The translations under genes were made by a program, and so were the position numbers. A stretch of DNA of 48,493 nucleotides from Lawsonibacter sp. GTDB lineage: Bacteria; Bacillota; Clostridia; Oscillospirales; Oscillospiraceae. How positions within the stretch are numbered: position 1 is the first letter of the stretch; each line of letters starts with the position of its first letter. Location of the stretch: positions 1 to 48,493 of the forward strand of contig JAAWNI010000001.1 of the NCBI GenBank assembly GCA_022798855.1, written 5' to 3'. The notes under the pieces were generated by a model that had not been told where the DNA came from, did not search any database, and saw only the letters and a list, made by a program, of their open reading frames with translations. This document shows, piece by piece, positions 15,480-23,069 of the stretch.

Positions 15480-16004
15480 ATGAAGTACCTGATAAAATAT
15501 TTTATAGATGTTGCGGTGTTGGTTTTCCTGTACGCTTTCGTCTTTTTCAGGAGGTGGCGGGCCCAGGGCAGAGATATCTTGCTTGTCAACACCCTCATGT
15601 ATGTATACCTCTCTCTGGTGCTCTATGTTACTATGATGCCAGTAATTGTATCCATTCCATTCATGCTGGACCACCCCTATAAACCCATGAATCTGGTGCC
15701 GTTTATCGACGTCTCTTTGGGGAGGGGGGACTTTTTCAGGCAGGTGTTCTTGAACGTCATCATGACCATGCCCTTCGGGTTCTTGTTTCCGCTGACCAAT
15801 GGCAAAAGAGCCAAATTCGGCGTGGCGGTGTTTTTCTGCTTTTTGATGAGCCTGGGTATCGAACTGCTGCAGCCGTTCTTCGACCGCTCCTCGGACATCA
15901 CGGATCTGATCACAAATGTGATCGGCGGAGCGTTGGGCTATGGCCTGTACGCAATTTTTAAGCCGGCTGCCTTTTGGGTCTTGGAGCGCTTGAAAACCAG
16001 TTGA
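15480..16004 (+). CDS. VanZ family membrane protein (first copy)
   Basis: The 174-residue protein has four to five membrane segments. It shows the VanZ signatures NLVPFIDV (about 73-80), the LNVIMTMPFGFLFPL motif (about 93-107), the SLGIELLQPFF glutamate segment and the SSDITDLITNVIGGALGY end. VanZ proteins are associated with low-level teicoplanin resistance, but most chromosomal members have no defined job. The start is uncertain: ATG 15480 is given, and GTG 15456 in frame is also possible; neither has a strong ribosome site. It lies between two SUKH-like genes. A second VanZ gene is at 17801. Confidence 0.85.
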   Translation: MKYLIKYFIDVAVLVFLYAFVFFRRWRAQGRDILLVNTLMYVYLSLVLYVTMMPVIVSIPFMLDHPYKPMNLVPFIDVSLGRGDFFRQVFLNVIMTMPFGFLFPLTNGKRAKFGVAVFFCFLMSLGIELLQPFFDRSSDITDLITNVIGGALGYGLYAIFKPAAFWVLERLKTS

Positions 16005-16059
16005 CAGGATATTTTGCGGGGAACGCCCTCCACCAAACGATTGAGAGGAGTAGGAGGCT

Positions 16060-16560
16060 ATGGATGAGCTGTTAAAAAAGTATGTGCATCAAAATTGGGA
16101 CGATATATCCGACCACCGAAATGACAAATACTATTTTGTACAGGCTTCTGACGATATGGAAACCGTTTTTTCGGAGGTGCGGTATCAGTTGGAAGCAGAA
16201 ATCCCAGAGACACTAAAAGCGTTTTATAGAAACTTTGGGTGTGGTTTTCTTTGGCTCAATCAGAAGCAAAAGAAGGGGCTTTATAGAATCCTCTCCCCAG
16301 AAGAAATTTTGGATTTATATTTTGAGCCGGACAGTGGCGAAATTCCAGATGATTTTATAACCTATCGTCAAAACGCGTGGGAGAACTTGGAGGAAAACAA
16401 GCTTCTGGCCTTTTGTCTCTTTGGGGAAGAAGGCAGCCTGCTCTATATCAGCGTTGAAGACGGCGTCATATACTACCTTTCCGCGGCCTATAAAATAGCG
16501 GATTTTCTTTCCGATTTTTTAGCGTCATTGGATCAAGAAGTTGACTATTTTATAAAATGA
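16060..16560 (+). CDS. SMI1/KNR4 (SUKH)-like protein, second copy
   Basis: The 166-residue acidic protein has the SUKH core. LEAEIPETLKAFYRNFGCGFLWL (about 44-66) matches the family's first helix and turn, ILSPEEILDLY follows, and the region around LLAFCLFGEEGSLLYISVEDG matches the central strands. Immunity to a toxin is the usual role of bacterial SUKH proteins; the target cannot be inferred. AGGAGG precedes the ATG. It shares little direct sequence with the SUKH-like protein at 14846, so the pair is not a recent duplication. Confidence 0.7.
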   Translation: MDELLKKYVHQNWDDISDHRNDKYYFVQASDDMETVFSEVRYQLEAEIPETLKAFYRNFGCGFLWLNQKQKKGLYRILSPEEILDLYFEPDSGEIPDDFITYRQNAWENLEENKLLAFCLFGEEGSLLYISVEDGVIYYLSAAYKIADFLSDFLASLDQEVDYFIK

Positions 16561-16622
16561 CAGTCTCAATACAAGGGTATGGGTTCAGCCCGCAATAAAT
16601 AGAGGTTCAGGGGGTAACAAAA

Positions 16623-16949
16623 GTGAAATCATTTGATGTGAACTATAAGTTGTTGGATGAAATGTATCAGGACGAGTACTACCCTGATTTTCTGGTGGAC
16701 AAGGTGAAGGCAGCGCTTCAGGAGGTCATTGACCTGCTGGAGTGCGGCGAGACTGACACCGAGGTTATCCAGGAGAAACTGGACAAGGCGGTCTGTGCGG
16801 TAAATGATCTGCAAGATGAATTTGAAGAGAACGACAGCGAGATCGAAACCGTGGCCCGCGACTGTATCGGTACAACTGTGGACTACATTTTGGAGTGGTT
16901 TGGCATTCCAATCGATGTGGAGGAGGCCATCCGGGAACGGGACTGGTAA
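16623..16949 (+). CDS. DUF5713-like protein
   Basis: The 108-residue acidic all-helical protein begins VKSFDVNYKLLDEMYQDEYYPDFLVDKVK, resembling DUF5713 (Tyr-rich start, then YPDFLVDKVK and long helices). The function of that family is unknown; members are often found among immunity-type genes. The GTG start at 16623 is preceded by GGGGGT. It ends the AT-richer block 14.8-16.9 kb. Confidence 0.6.
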   Translation: MKSFDVNYKLLDEMYQDEYYPDFLVDKVKAALQEVIDLLECGETDTEVIQEKLDKAVCAVNDLQDEFEENDSEIETVARDCIGTTVDYILEWFGIPIDVEEAIRERDW

Positions 16950-17014
16950 CAGATTACATCAGGGGCATAGGCCAAGCTGGTTTTAGAATATCCTGACCCA
17001 TAGGAGGTGAGGGT

Positions 17015-17737
17015 ATGGGGCCATGGAGACGGGAGTTTGTCCGGTACATGCGCCGGCCGGCGGGACGCCGGCGGCCGGTTTGGACGGGCCCCGGTCCCGC
17101 GCTGAGAATCCCGCCGGCCCTCCTCACCCTGGCGGTGGCTTTGATGGTTTCGGCGGCAATCATTACTCTGCTGGAGAACAAGCTGCGCCCGGTGGTGGCG
17201 GAAATCGCCGCCGCCCAGGCCCAGAATACCATGACCGGGGTGGTGGAACACGCCATCACCGCCGGCCTGGCCGCCCGGCAGGTCAGCTACGGCGACTTCG
17301 TCGCCATCCAGCGGGACGAGGGGGGGGCGGTCACCGCCCTGACCACCGACATGGCCCGAATGAACCTGCTTCGAACCGAGCTGACCGCCGCCATTCTGGA
17401 GGCGCTGGAAGGGGTGGACGTGTCCGACATCCAGGTCCCCCTGGGCAGCCTCTTCGACCTGGAGCCCCTGTGGGCCAAGGGGCCGGCGCTGAAAGCGAAG
17501 GCCATGACCGTGGGGACGGTGCGGGCGGAGTTCAACAGCCAGCTTACCTCCGCCGGGGTAAACCAGACCCTCCACCGCATTTGGATGGAGGTGGATGTGC
17601 CCATGACCCTGCTTCTTCCAGGCGGCGAGGTGGAGACGGCGCTGAGCACCCGGCTTTGCGTGGCGGAGACGGTGATTGTGGGCCGGGTGCCGGACACCTA
17701 TTTGCAGTTGGACCGGCAGTACAGTGAAACGAGTTAA
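17015..17737 (+). CDS. yunB: Sporulation protein YunB
   Basis: The 240-residue protein has a basic N terminus, one membrane segment (about residues 33-53: PALLTLAVALMVSAAIITLL) and an extracytoplasmic domain matching YunB. That domain includes ENKLRPVVAEIAAAQAQN, VSYGDFVAIQRDEGG, the PLGSLFDLEPLWAKGP block and the C-terminal VCVAETVIVGRVPDTYLQL-type end. In Bacillus, yunB is a mother-cell (sigma-E) gene needed for efficient sporulation. AGGAGGTGAGGGT gives a strong ribosome site. It supports an endospore-forming host. Confidence 0.9.
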   Translation: MGPWRREFVRYMRRPAGRRRPVWTGPGPALRIPPALLTLAVALMVSAAIITLLENKLRPVVAEIAAAQAQNTMTGVVEHAITAGLAARQVSYGDFVAIQRDEGGAVTALTTDMARMNLLRTELTAAILEALEGVDVSDIQVPLGSLFDLEPLWAKGPALKAKAMTVGTVRAEFNSQLTSAGVNQTLHRIWMEVDVPMTLLLPGGEVETALSTRLCVAETVIVGRVPDTYLQLDRQYSETS

Positions 17738-17800
17738 AAGGGTGGGGCTGGCCCTTTCAAACTTGTTAGACAATGAACAAAGGATAGGGGAGAGGGCGGC

Positions 17801-18487
17801 TTGATACTTGACATCTTAGACTATGCGGAACAGATGCTCCCCTTGGGGGCCGCTGCGCTGGCTGTCTTTTTGCTCCTCCGGCCCGCGCGAAAAAGACGGC
17901 TCAACAGGCTGAATTTGCTCAGCTCTGGACGGCGGGAATGGGCGCTGGCCCTTTTCCTGGTCTTTTGCGCCGGATTGGCGGCGCTGACCCTGTTTCCTGC
18001 CAACCTCTGGGCTTACGTGTTCGACCGGTTCTTTCGCCGGGATTATTGGGAGTGGGCGTGGAGCGCCAACGGCTGGCGGTTGGCCGACTTCTATCCCAGT
18101 TGGGAGGAGACAGCGTCCCAATTCGCGCACCTGCCCAACATGCTCAAGCCCTTTGAGGAGATTTCCCGGGCCTTGAACCGAAGAAGCTACTGGCTGCTGT
18201 TCATGCTGCTGGGCAATATCATCATGTTCATGCCCTTGGGCTTTTTTCCCGCCCTGCTGTGGCGGAAGTGGAGGTGGTGGAAGTCCCTGCTGGCGGGCTT
18301 TTGCACCTCATCCTCTATCGAGTTTATCCAGTTTTTTATTGGCCGCAGCACCGACATCGACGACGTGATTCTGAACACTATTGGGGCCATGACCGGCTTC
18401 TGGGCCTTCTGCCTGCTGCGGGCGGTTCTGCCAAACTTCACCAAAAAATTTCAATGTCAGCCTAAAGGAGGGTATTATCGTGAATGA
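17801..18487 (+). CDS. VanZ family membrane protein (second copy)
   Basis: The 228-residue VanZ-type protein has about five membrane segments. Signatures are TLFPANLWAY (about 64-73), LLGNIIMFMPLGFFPALLW (about 136-154), SSIEFIQFFIGRSTDIDDVILNTIG (the conserved glutamate and DIDD motif) and a hydrophobic end. It is larger than the 15480 copy because of a long loop between the first and second conserved blocks. The start is a TTG with GGGGAGAGGG upstream. Its end overlaps the ligA start by 8 bp, so the two may be translationally coupled. Confidence 0.85.
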   Translation: MILDILDYAEQMLPLGAAALAVFLLLRPARKRRLNRLNLLSSGRREWALALFLVFCAGLAALTLFPANLWAYVFDRFFRRDYWEWAWSANGWRLADFYPSWEETASQFAHLPNMLKPFEEISRALNRRSYWLLFMLLGNIIMFMPLGFFPALLWRKWRWWKSLLAGFCTSSSIEFIQFFIGRSTDIDDVILNTIGAMTGFWAFCLLRAVLPNFTKKFQCQPKGGYYRE

Positions 18488-20453
18488 TTTTAACGAAATA
18501 GAGACGCTTCGCCAGGAGCTCACCCAGGCGGGCTACGAGTACTATGTGTTGGACAACCCTGTCATGTCCGACTACGACTATGACCACAAGCTCCGCCGCC
18601 TGGAGGAGCTGGAGACGGCCCACCCTGAGTTGGCCACCCCCGACTCACCTACCCAGCGGGTGGGGGGGCAGCCCCTGGAAGCCTTCACCCAAGTGGCCCA
18701 TCGGGTGCCCCTGGAGTCCTTACAGGACGTGTTTGACTTTGAGGAGCTGGAAGCCTTTGACCAGCGGGTAAAGGGAGCCGTCCCCAAGGTGGAGTACGTG
18801 GTGGAGCCCAAGGTGGACGGGCTGTCGGTGGCTCTGGAGTATGAGGGCGGCCTTTTCGTGCGGGGGGCCACCCGTGGGGATGGACGGGTAGGGGAGGACG
18901 TCACCGAAAATCTGCGCACCGTCCGGTCCATCCCCTTGAAGATCCCCAACGCCCCGCCCCGGCTCATCGTCCGGGGGGAGGTGTTCATGCCAAAAAAGGT
19001 GTTCCACGCCCTGAATGAGGAGCGTGAGCGCAGGGGAGAGGCCCTGTTCGCCAACCCCCGCAACGCCGCCGCTGGTTCACTGCGCCAGCTGGACCCGAAG
19101 GTGGCCGCGTCCCGGAAGCTGGATATTCTGGTGTTTAATGTCCAGTATGCGGAGGGGGAGACATTTTCCACCCATGAGGAGACGTTGAACTACCTGCGGG
19201 ACAAGGGCTTTAAAGTAATTCCACATTACAGCTGCGACAGCGTTTCCCAGGTAACGGAGCGTATTGCCCAGATTGGAGAGGGCAGAGAGGCTTTTCAGTT
19301 TGATATTGACGGAGCAGTTATAAAGGTAAATAGCTTGTCACAGCGTGAGACGCTTGGCTCTACAGCGAAATTTCCCCGCTGGGCCGCCGCCTATAAGTAC
19401 CCGCCGGAGGTTAAGAGCGCCCAGGTGGTGGACATCGTGATTCAGGTGGGCCGGACGGGGGTGCTGACCCCTAAAGCGGTCTTGACTCCGGTCCGGCTGG
19501 CGGGTACAACCGTCACCAATGCCACCCTCCACAACCAAGATTTCATCTCTGAGAAGGACATCCGCATTGGGGATACCGTCTTGGTGCGCAAGGCGGGGGA
19601 GATCATTCCCGAGGTGCTTTCGGTTGTTGAGGACAAGCGTCCGGAGGGGACCCAGCCTTATTTTCTGCCCAAGGCCTGCCCGGTGTGCGGGGCCCCGGTG
19701 GAACGGGATGAGGACGGCGCCCACATCCGCTGTACTGGGGCGGAGTGTCCCGCTCAGCTGCTGCGGAACCTGGCCCACTTCGCCAGCCGGGACGCTATGG
19801 ACATTGAGGGCTTGGGCATCGCCGTGATGGAAAATCTGGTGAACGCGGAGCTGGTAAAGACGCCAGGAGATTTGTACTTCCTGAACGAGGAGGATGTGGC
19901 CCAGCTGGACCGGATGGGGAAGCGGTCGGCAAAGAAACTGCTGGCTTCCTTGGAAAAATCCAAGGAACAGGACCTGTCACGGCTGATTTACGCCTTTGGA
20001 ATTCGTCAGGTGGGTCAGAAGGCGGGCAAAATCCTGGCCGCCCGGTTCCAAACCATGGACGCCCTGCAAAACGCCGCTCTGGAGGAGCTCACCGCTGTGG
20101 ATGATATCGGGGAGATCACCGCCCAGAGCATCCTGGACTGGATGGCCAGCCCCCAGAGCCAGCACCTGATTCAGCGGCTGAAGGAAGCCGGCGTCAATAT
20201 GACGGCCGCCGAGCAGGGGAGCGACCAGCGTTTTGCCGGCATGACCTTTGTCCTTACTGGCGCTTTGGAGAAATTTACCCGGGACGAGGCCACCGGGATG
20301 ATCGAGTCCCGGGGCGGCAAAGCGGCGGGCTCCGTATCGAAAAAAACCACCTATGTGGTGGCGGGAGAAGCGGCGGGTTCCAAGCTGCGCAAGGCCCAGG
20401 AGCTGGGGATTCCCGTTTTGACTGAGGAGGAATTTTTGGAGCTGATAAAGTGA
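18480..20453 (+). CDS. ligA: NAD-dependent DNA ligase LigA
   Basis: LigA seals nicks in duplex DNA using NAD. The 657-residue protein has the full domain order: Ia domain (YYVLDNPVMSDYDYD), adenylation domain with the nucleophile Lys111 in EPKVDGLSVALE and the RGDGRVGEDVTEN motif, OB domain (FPRWAAAYKYP to NATLHNQDFI), the four-cysteine zinc finger (CPVCGAPV...CTGAECPAQ), helix-hairpin-helix domain and a C-terminal BRCT domain (about 585-657). The start is GTG 18480 with AAAGGAGGG 9 bases upstream, overlapping the VanZ gene. Its stop overlaps the next gene's GTG by four bases. Confidence 0.97.
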   Translation: MNDFNEIETLRQELTQAGYEYYVLDNPVMSDYDYDHKLRRLEELETAHPELATPDSPTQRVGGQPLEAFTQVAHRVPLESLQDVFDFEELEAFDQRVKGAVPKVEYVVEPKVDGLSVALEYEGGLFVRGATRGDGRVGEDVTENLRTVRSIPLKIPNAPPRLIVRGEVFMPKKVFHALNEERERRGEALFANPRNAAAGSLRQLDPKVAASRKLDILVFNVQYAEGETFSTHEETLNYLRDKGFKVIPHYSCDSVSQVTERIAQIGEGREAFQFDIDGAVIKVNSLSQRETLGSTAKFPRWAAAYKYPPEVKSAQVVDIVIQVGRTGVLTPKAVLTPVRLAGTTVTNATLHNQDFISEKDIRIGDTVLVRKAGEIIPEVLSVVEDKRPEGTQPYFLPKACPVCGAPVERDEDGAHIRCTGAECPAQLLRNLAHFASRDAMDIEGLGIAVMENLVNAELVKTPGDLYFLNEEDVAQLDRMGKRSAKKLLASLEKSKEQDLSRLIYAFGIRQVGQKAGKILAARFQTMDALQNAALEELTAVDDIGEITAQSILDWMASPQSQHLIQRLKEAGVNMTAAEQGSDQRFAGMTFVLTGALEKFTRDEATGMIESRGGKAAGSVSKKTTYVVAGEAAGSKLRKAQELGIPVLTEEEFLELIK

Positions 20454-20797
20454 AAACTGTATTTCAAAGCCGGGGGACAACCTGTGATGTTGAAATTCTA
20501 GGCGGCGAGGCTGCGTTTCTTATTCGATTCTACAACAGCGGGGACGAGAATTACGCCGAGCCGCTGCATGACCTGGTCATCGCGCCGTCGAGTTACGGTT
20601 TTTTGACTTTGAAGAAAGTTGGCGGCGATGGCGTCCTGAGTGGTTTTTTGGACGAGCAACATTTTAATCGGGATATCGTGGACGACATTGTAACTTTTAT
20701 TGAAAATACGCTGCCTGGGTGCCGGGATATCTATTTGCCATATCATATTGATTTTGTTTCTCTCACTCACTATGAGGAGTACAATGGAGAGTACTGA
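20450..20797 (+). CDS. Hypothetical protein, 115 residues
   Basis: I do not recognise this family. It is a small acidic soluble protein (MKTVFQSRGTTCDVEILG...) with a strand-rich pattern and a C-terminal HYEEYNGEY. Its GTG start overlaps the ligA stop (GTGA), indicating translational coupling, but its lower GC and Tyr/Asp-rich composition resemble the immunity-like cargo genes in this window rather than a repair protein. Confidence 0.65.
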   Translation: MKTVFQSRGTTCDVEILGGEAAFLIRFYNSGDENYAEPLHDLVIAPSSYGFLTLKKVGGDGVLSGFLDEQHFNRDIVDDIVTFIENTLPGCRDIYLPYHIDFVSLTHYEEYNGEY

Positions 20798-20833
20798 CAA
20801 AACATTGCCAGCCGGAAAGGAGGGAAGTCAGGC

Positions 20834-20914
20834 GGGCAGTTTGGGCCTACGCCCATAGGTCAACAAAATAAAAATTTTGTTGACCTGAGTGGAGGTTGAA
20901 CCGCCAAACTGCCC
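20834..20914. repeat. Nested inverted repeats just upstream of a tyrosine recombinase
   Basis: An outer perfect 11-bp repeat, GGGCAGTTTGG (20834-20844) and CCAAACTGCCC (20904-20914), encloses a perfect 13-bp repeat, AGGTCAACAAAAT (20857-20869) and ATTTTGTTGACCT (20874-20886), with an AAAA loop. A small GGGC-CTAC-GCCC hairpin (20843-20854) lies at the left. A GGAGG (20891-20895) lies between inner and outer repeats. The recombinase ATG begins 3 bp after the right end. Confidence 0.85.
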
Positions 20915-20917
20915 TGA

Positions 20918-21916
20918 ATGACGCTATTTTTGGACTACCGCACAGAAGCCCCGCCCATTCTCAGGGATTTCCTCGTGTATCATGAGACGATCCAGGGACA
21001 TTCCCGGCGGACTGTGGATGAATACTACTTAGACCTGCGGAATTTTTTTCGCTTTCTCAAGCAGAGCAAAAACCTGGTTCCCAAGGATACTCCCATGGAC
21101 AACATCTCCATCGACGACGCGGACCTCGCTTTAGTCCGGGACGTCACGCTGACAGACATCTATTCCTATATGAACTATCTGTCCCGGGACCGCGGCCTGA
21201 ACAACACATCCCGAGCCCGTAAAGTCGCCACCATCCGGTCCTTTTATAAGTACCTCACCAATAAGGCCAAGCTTCTGGAGGCGAACCCTGTCCAGGACCT
21301 GGACTCGCCCAGATTGAAGAAATCCCTGCCGAAATACCTGAATTTAGATGAAAGTCTGGACCTTTTAGACCATGTAGACGGAAAAAACGCCAGCCGGGAC
21401 TACTGCATTCTGACGCTGTTCCTCAACTGCGGCCTGCGTATCTCCGAGCTGGTGGGCCTGAACAAAACGGACGTTCGAGGAGAGCAGCTGCGGGTGCTGG
21501 GCAAGGGCAACAAGGAGCGAATGCTCTTCCTTAACGACGCCTGCCAGCGGGCACTGGAGGACTGGCTCACCGAGCGGGATTCCCTGACACTGGTAGACCA
21601 AAACGCCCTGTTCGTCACCCTCCAAAACCGGCGGCGCATCTCCACGGCGGCGGTCCACAAGCTGGTGAAGAAGCACCTGGCCGCCGCCGGGCTGGACAGC
21701 AGCCAGTACTCCTCCCACAAGCTGCGCCACACCGCCGCCACCTTGATGCTGCAAAATGGCGTGGATGTGCGCACCCTCCAGGAAGTGCTGGGCCACGACC
21801 ACCTGAACACCACCCAGATTTACACCCACGTGGACAGCGAGAACATGCGCACCGCCGCCAAGGCCAACCCTCTGGGGGGCGTAAAGCAGAGAAAAAAGCC
21901 CAAAAAAGAGGAGTAA
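20918..21916 (+). CDS. Tyrosine recombinase, XerC/XerD-like (second)
   Basis: The 332-residue integrase-family protein has the catalytic set Arg174 (GLRISELVG), Lys196 (LGKGNKERMLFL), His267/Arg270 (HKLRHTAA), His293 (GHDHLNTT) and the nucleophile Tyr302 (TQIYTHV). The N terminus carries a SAM-like domain, slightly longer than in XerD, with an inserted stretch at about 50-75. The C-terminal tail is basic (KQRKKPKKEE). It could be the XerC partner or a stand-alone recombinase. An in-frame TGA abuts ATG 20918, so no longer start is possible, and no Shine-Dalgarno sits at the normal distance. A remarkable nested inverted repeat lies directly upstream. Confidence 0.88.
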   Translation: MTLFLDYRTEAPPILRDFLVYHETIQGHSRRTVDEYYLDLRNFFRFLKQSKNLVPKDTPMDNISIDDADLALVRDVTLTDIYSYMNYLSRDRGLNNTSRARKVATIRSFYKYLTNKAKLLEANPVQDLDSPRLKKSLPKYLNLDESLDLLDHVDGKNASRDYCILTLFLNCGLRISELVGLNKTDVRGEQLRVLGKGNKERMLFLNDACQRALEDWLTERDSLTLVDQNALFVTLQNRRRISTAAVHKLVKKHLAAAGLDSSQYSSHKLRHTAATLMLQNGVDVRTLQEVLGHDHLNTTQIYTHVDSENMRTAAKANPLGGVKQRKKPKKEE

Positions 21917-21939
21917 TTTTACAGTTGAGGTGATCGATC

Positions 21940-22305
21940 ATGTATGAGCTCTATTTTGCCGTGGTCATGCTGGCCCCCGCAGCTATGCTGATTGTGGGGC
22001 TGATGTGGAAGATATCCCCTCCCCCCTATCGGTCCAAGGGGCTGGCTTACAGCACGGAGCTGACCCAAAAGGACCCGGATGCCTGGGCGGCGGCCCACCG
22101 CCATTGCGCCAGACTGTGGACCCGCACTGGATTCATCGGCGGAGCGGCCAGCGCCTTTTTGATGGTTCTGTTCAAAGGGAATTACACTTCCTTCTGGATG
22201 TGGCTCATTGTGGGCCAGATGGTGCTGTTCTGTGTGTCGGTGTTTATGATCGACCTGTTCCTGAAAAACACATTTTCCCAGGATAACAGCGAAGAAAACA
22301 AGTAA
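21940..22305 (+). CDS. SdpI-like small membrane protein
   Basis: The 121-residue protein has three membrane segments (about 5-24, 62-82 and 86-107). Between the first two is a loop YRSKGLAYSTELTQKDPDAWAAAHRHCARLW, which resembles the SdpI/YhfL-type motif (G-x-RT-x-x-T-x-x-x-x-x-x-W-x-x-x-H-x). SdpI proteins give immunity to the SdpC toxin in Bacillus; most homologues are of unknown role. TTGAGGTGATC gives the ribosome site. It is 23 bp after the recombinase and is followed by a terminator. Confidence 0.6.
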   Translation: MYELYFAVVMLAPAAMLIVGLMWKISPPPYRSKGLAYSTELTQKDPDAWAAAHRHCARLWTRTGFIGGAASAFLMVLFKGNYTSFWMWLIVGQMVLFCVSVFMIDLFLKNTFSQDNSEENK

Positions 22306-22320
22306 TTTGGAAATAAAACA

Positions 22321-22346
22321 GCCTGTCCGTTTGGACAGGCCGTTTT
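22321..22346. terminator. Bidirectional terminator between convergent genes
   Basis: GCCTGTCC-GTTT-GGACAGGC (22321-22340) is flanked by AAAACA on the left and CGTTTT on the right. It separates the plus-strand SdpI-like gene from the minus-strand Fe-S gene. Confidence 0.85.
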
Positions 22347-22349
22347 ATG

Positions 22350-23051
22350 TTAATGCCCCGCGATGTATTCCTTCAGTTCATTATGGTACTCATCCAAAGT
22401 GTTATCCATCCGTTTTGTCTGGCGTGCGAGTACAAGGTCCGGCATGTACAGCGGTCGCTTTCCCCCAACCGTCATGGAACGCACACAGCCGATGCAGTAG
22501 ACCACTACATCGTCGCACGGCATCTGTGCCGCCCGCTTTTTTTGAAATTCGGCCACCTGTTCGTTGGGGATGTGGGAATAAAAATTATCGCCGCAGCAGA
22601 TGGATTTTGTCCCGCTGAGCTCCGAATCCACAACTTTAATGTTCATTTTCCGCAAAATATTCCGCACAGCGGCGTGAACCTGCGGTTTTTGGCGGAAGGA
22701 GCAGGAATCATGGACGGATACCGTCAGTCCATCATATTTTGGCAGGCACAGCCCATCTAGGTGGTCCAATATCTCCCAAAAGGTAATGGTTTTGACGCCC
22801 GGATACTCGGAGCGAAACCGGCGGTCACAGCCGGCGCAGTTATTGATAATGACTGCCCCCGCCGGCAGGCCAGGGTCATGGCGGCAGCAGACAGTGTGGA
22901 GCTTCACGGGGGCGAAATGCTCCCGCAGCAGCGCGAGCATCGGCTCCACCAGCTCAGGCGGGTAAAGGCTCATCGCGCAGCCAGGATTAAACCAGCAGTT
23001 CTCCCTGTCAATGCTTGTGAGCGCGACGCTGGGTATGGTTCTTCCGCTCAT
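22350..23051 (-). CDS. Cysteine-rich (CCG-type) Fe-S protein
   Basis: The 233-residue protein looks like the Cys-rich (CCG) domain family found in heterodisulfide reductase subunit B and related oxidoreductases. It has NPGC (about 23-26), TVCCRHDPG, NNCAGCDRRF, then VHDSCSF, ICCGDNFYSH and CIGCVRSM. These CC/CxxC clusters can bind a non-cubane Fe-S cluster. The exact reaction is unknown. It starts 18 bp after the DUF362 ferredoxin gene on the same strand, so the two probably form one electron-transfer unit. Confidence 0.75.
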   Translation of the reverse strand: MSGRTIPSVALTSIDRENCWFNPGCAMSLYPPELVEPMLALLREHFAPVKLHTVCCRHDPGLPAGAVIINNCAGCDRRFRSEYPGVKTITFWEILDHLDGLCLPKYDGLTVSVHDSCSFRQKPQVHAAVRNILRKMNIKVVDSELSGTKSICCGDNFYSHIPNEQVAEFQKKRAAQMPCDDVVVYCIGCVRSMTVGGKRPLYMPDLVLARQTKRMDNTLDEYHNELKEYIAGH

Positions 23052-23069
23052 GACGCTTCCCCTGTTTCA

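Noticed and set aside
20450..20797. Part of a DNA repair operon with ligA because of the GTGA overlap
   Set aside because: The overlap alone is weak evidence. Composition and small size fit the accessory genes, and no repair motif is visible.
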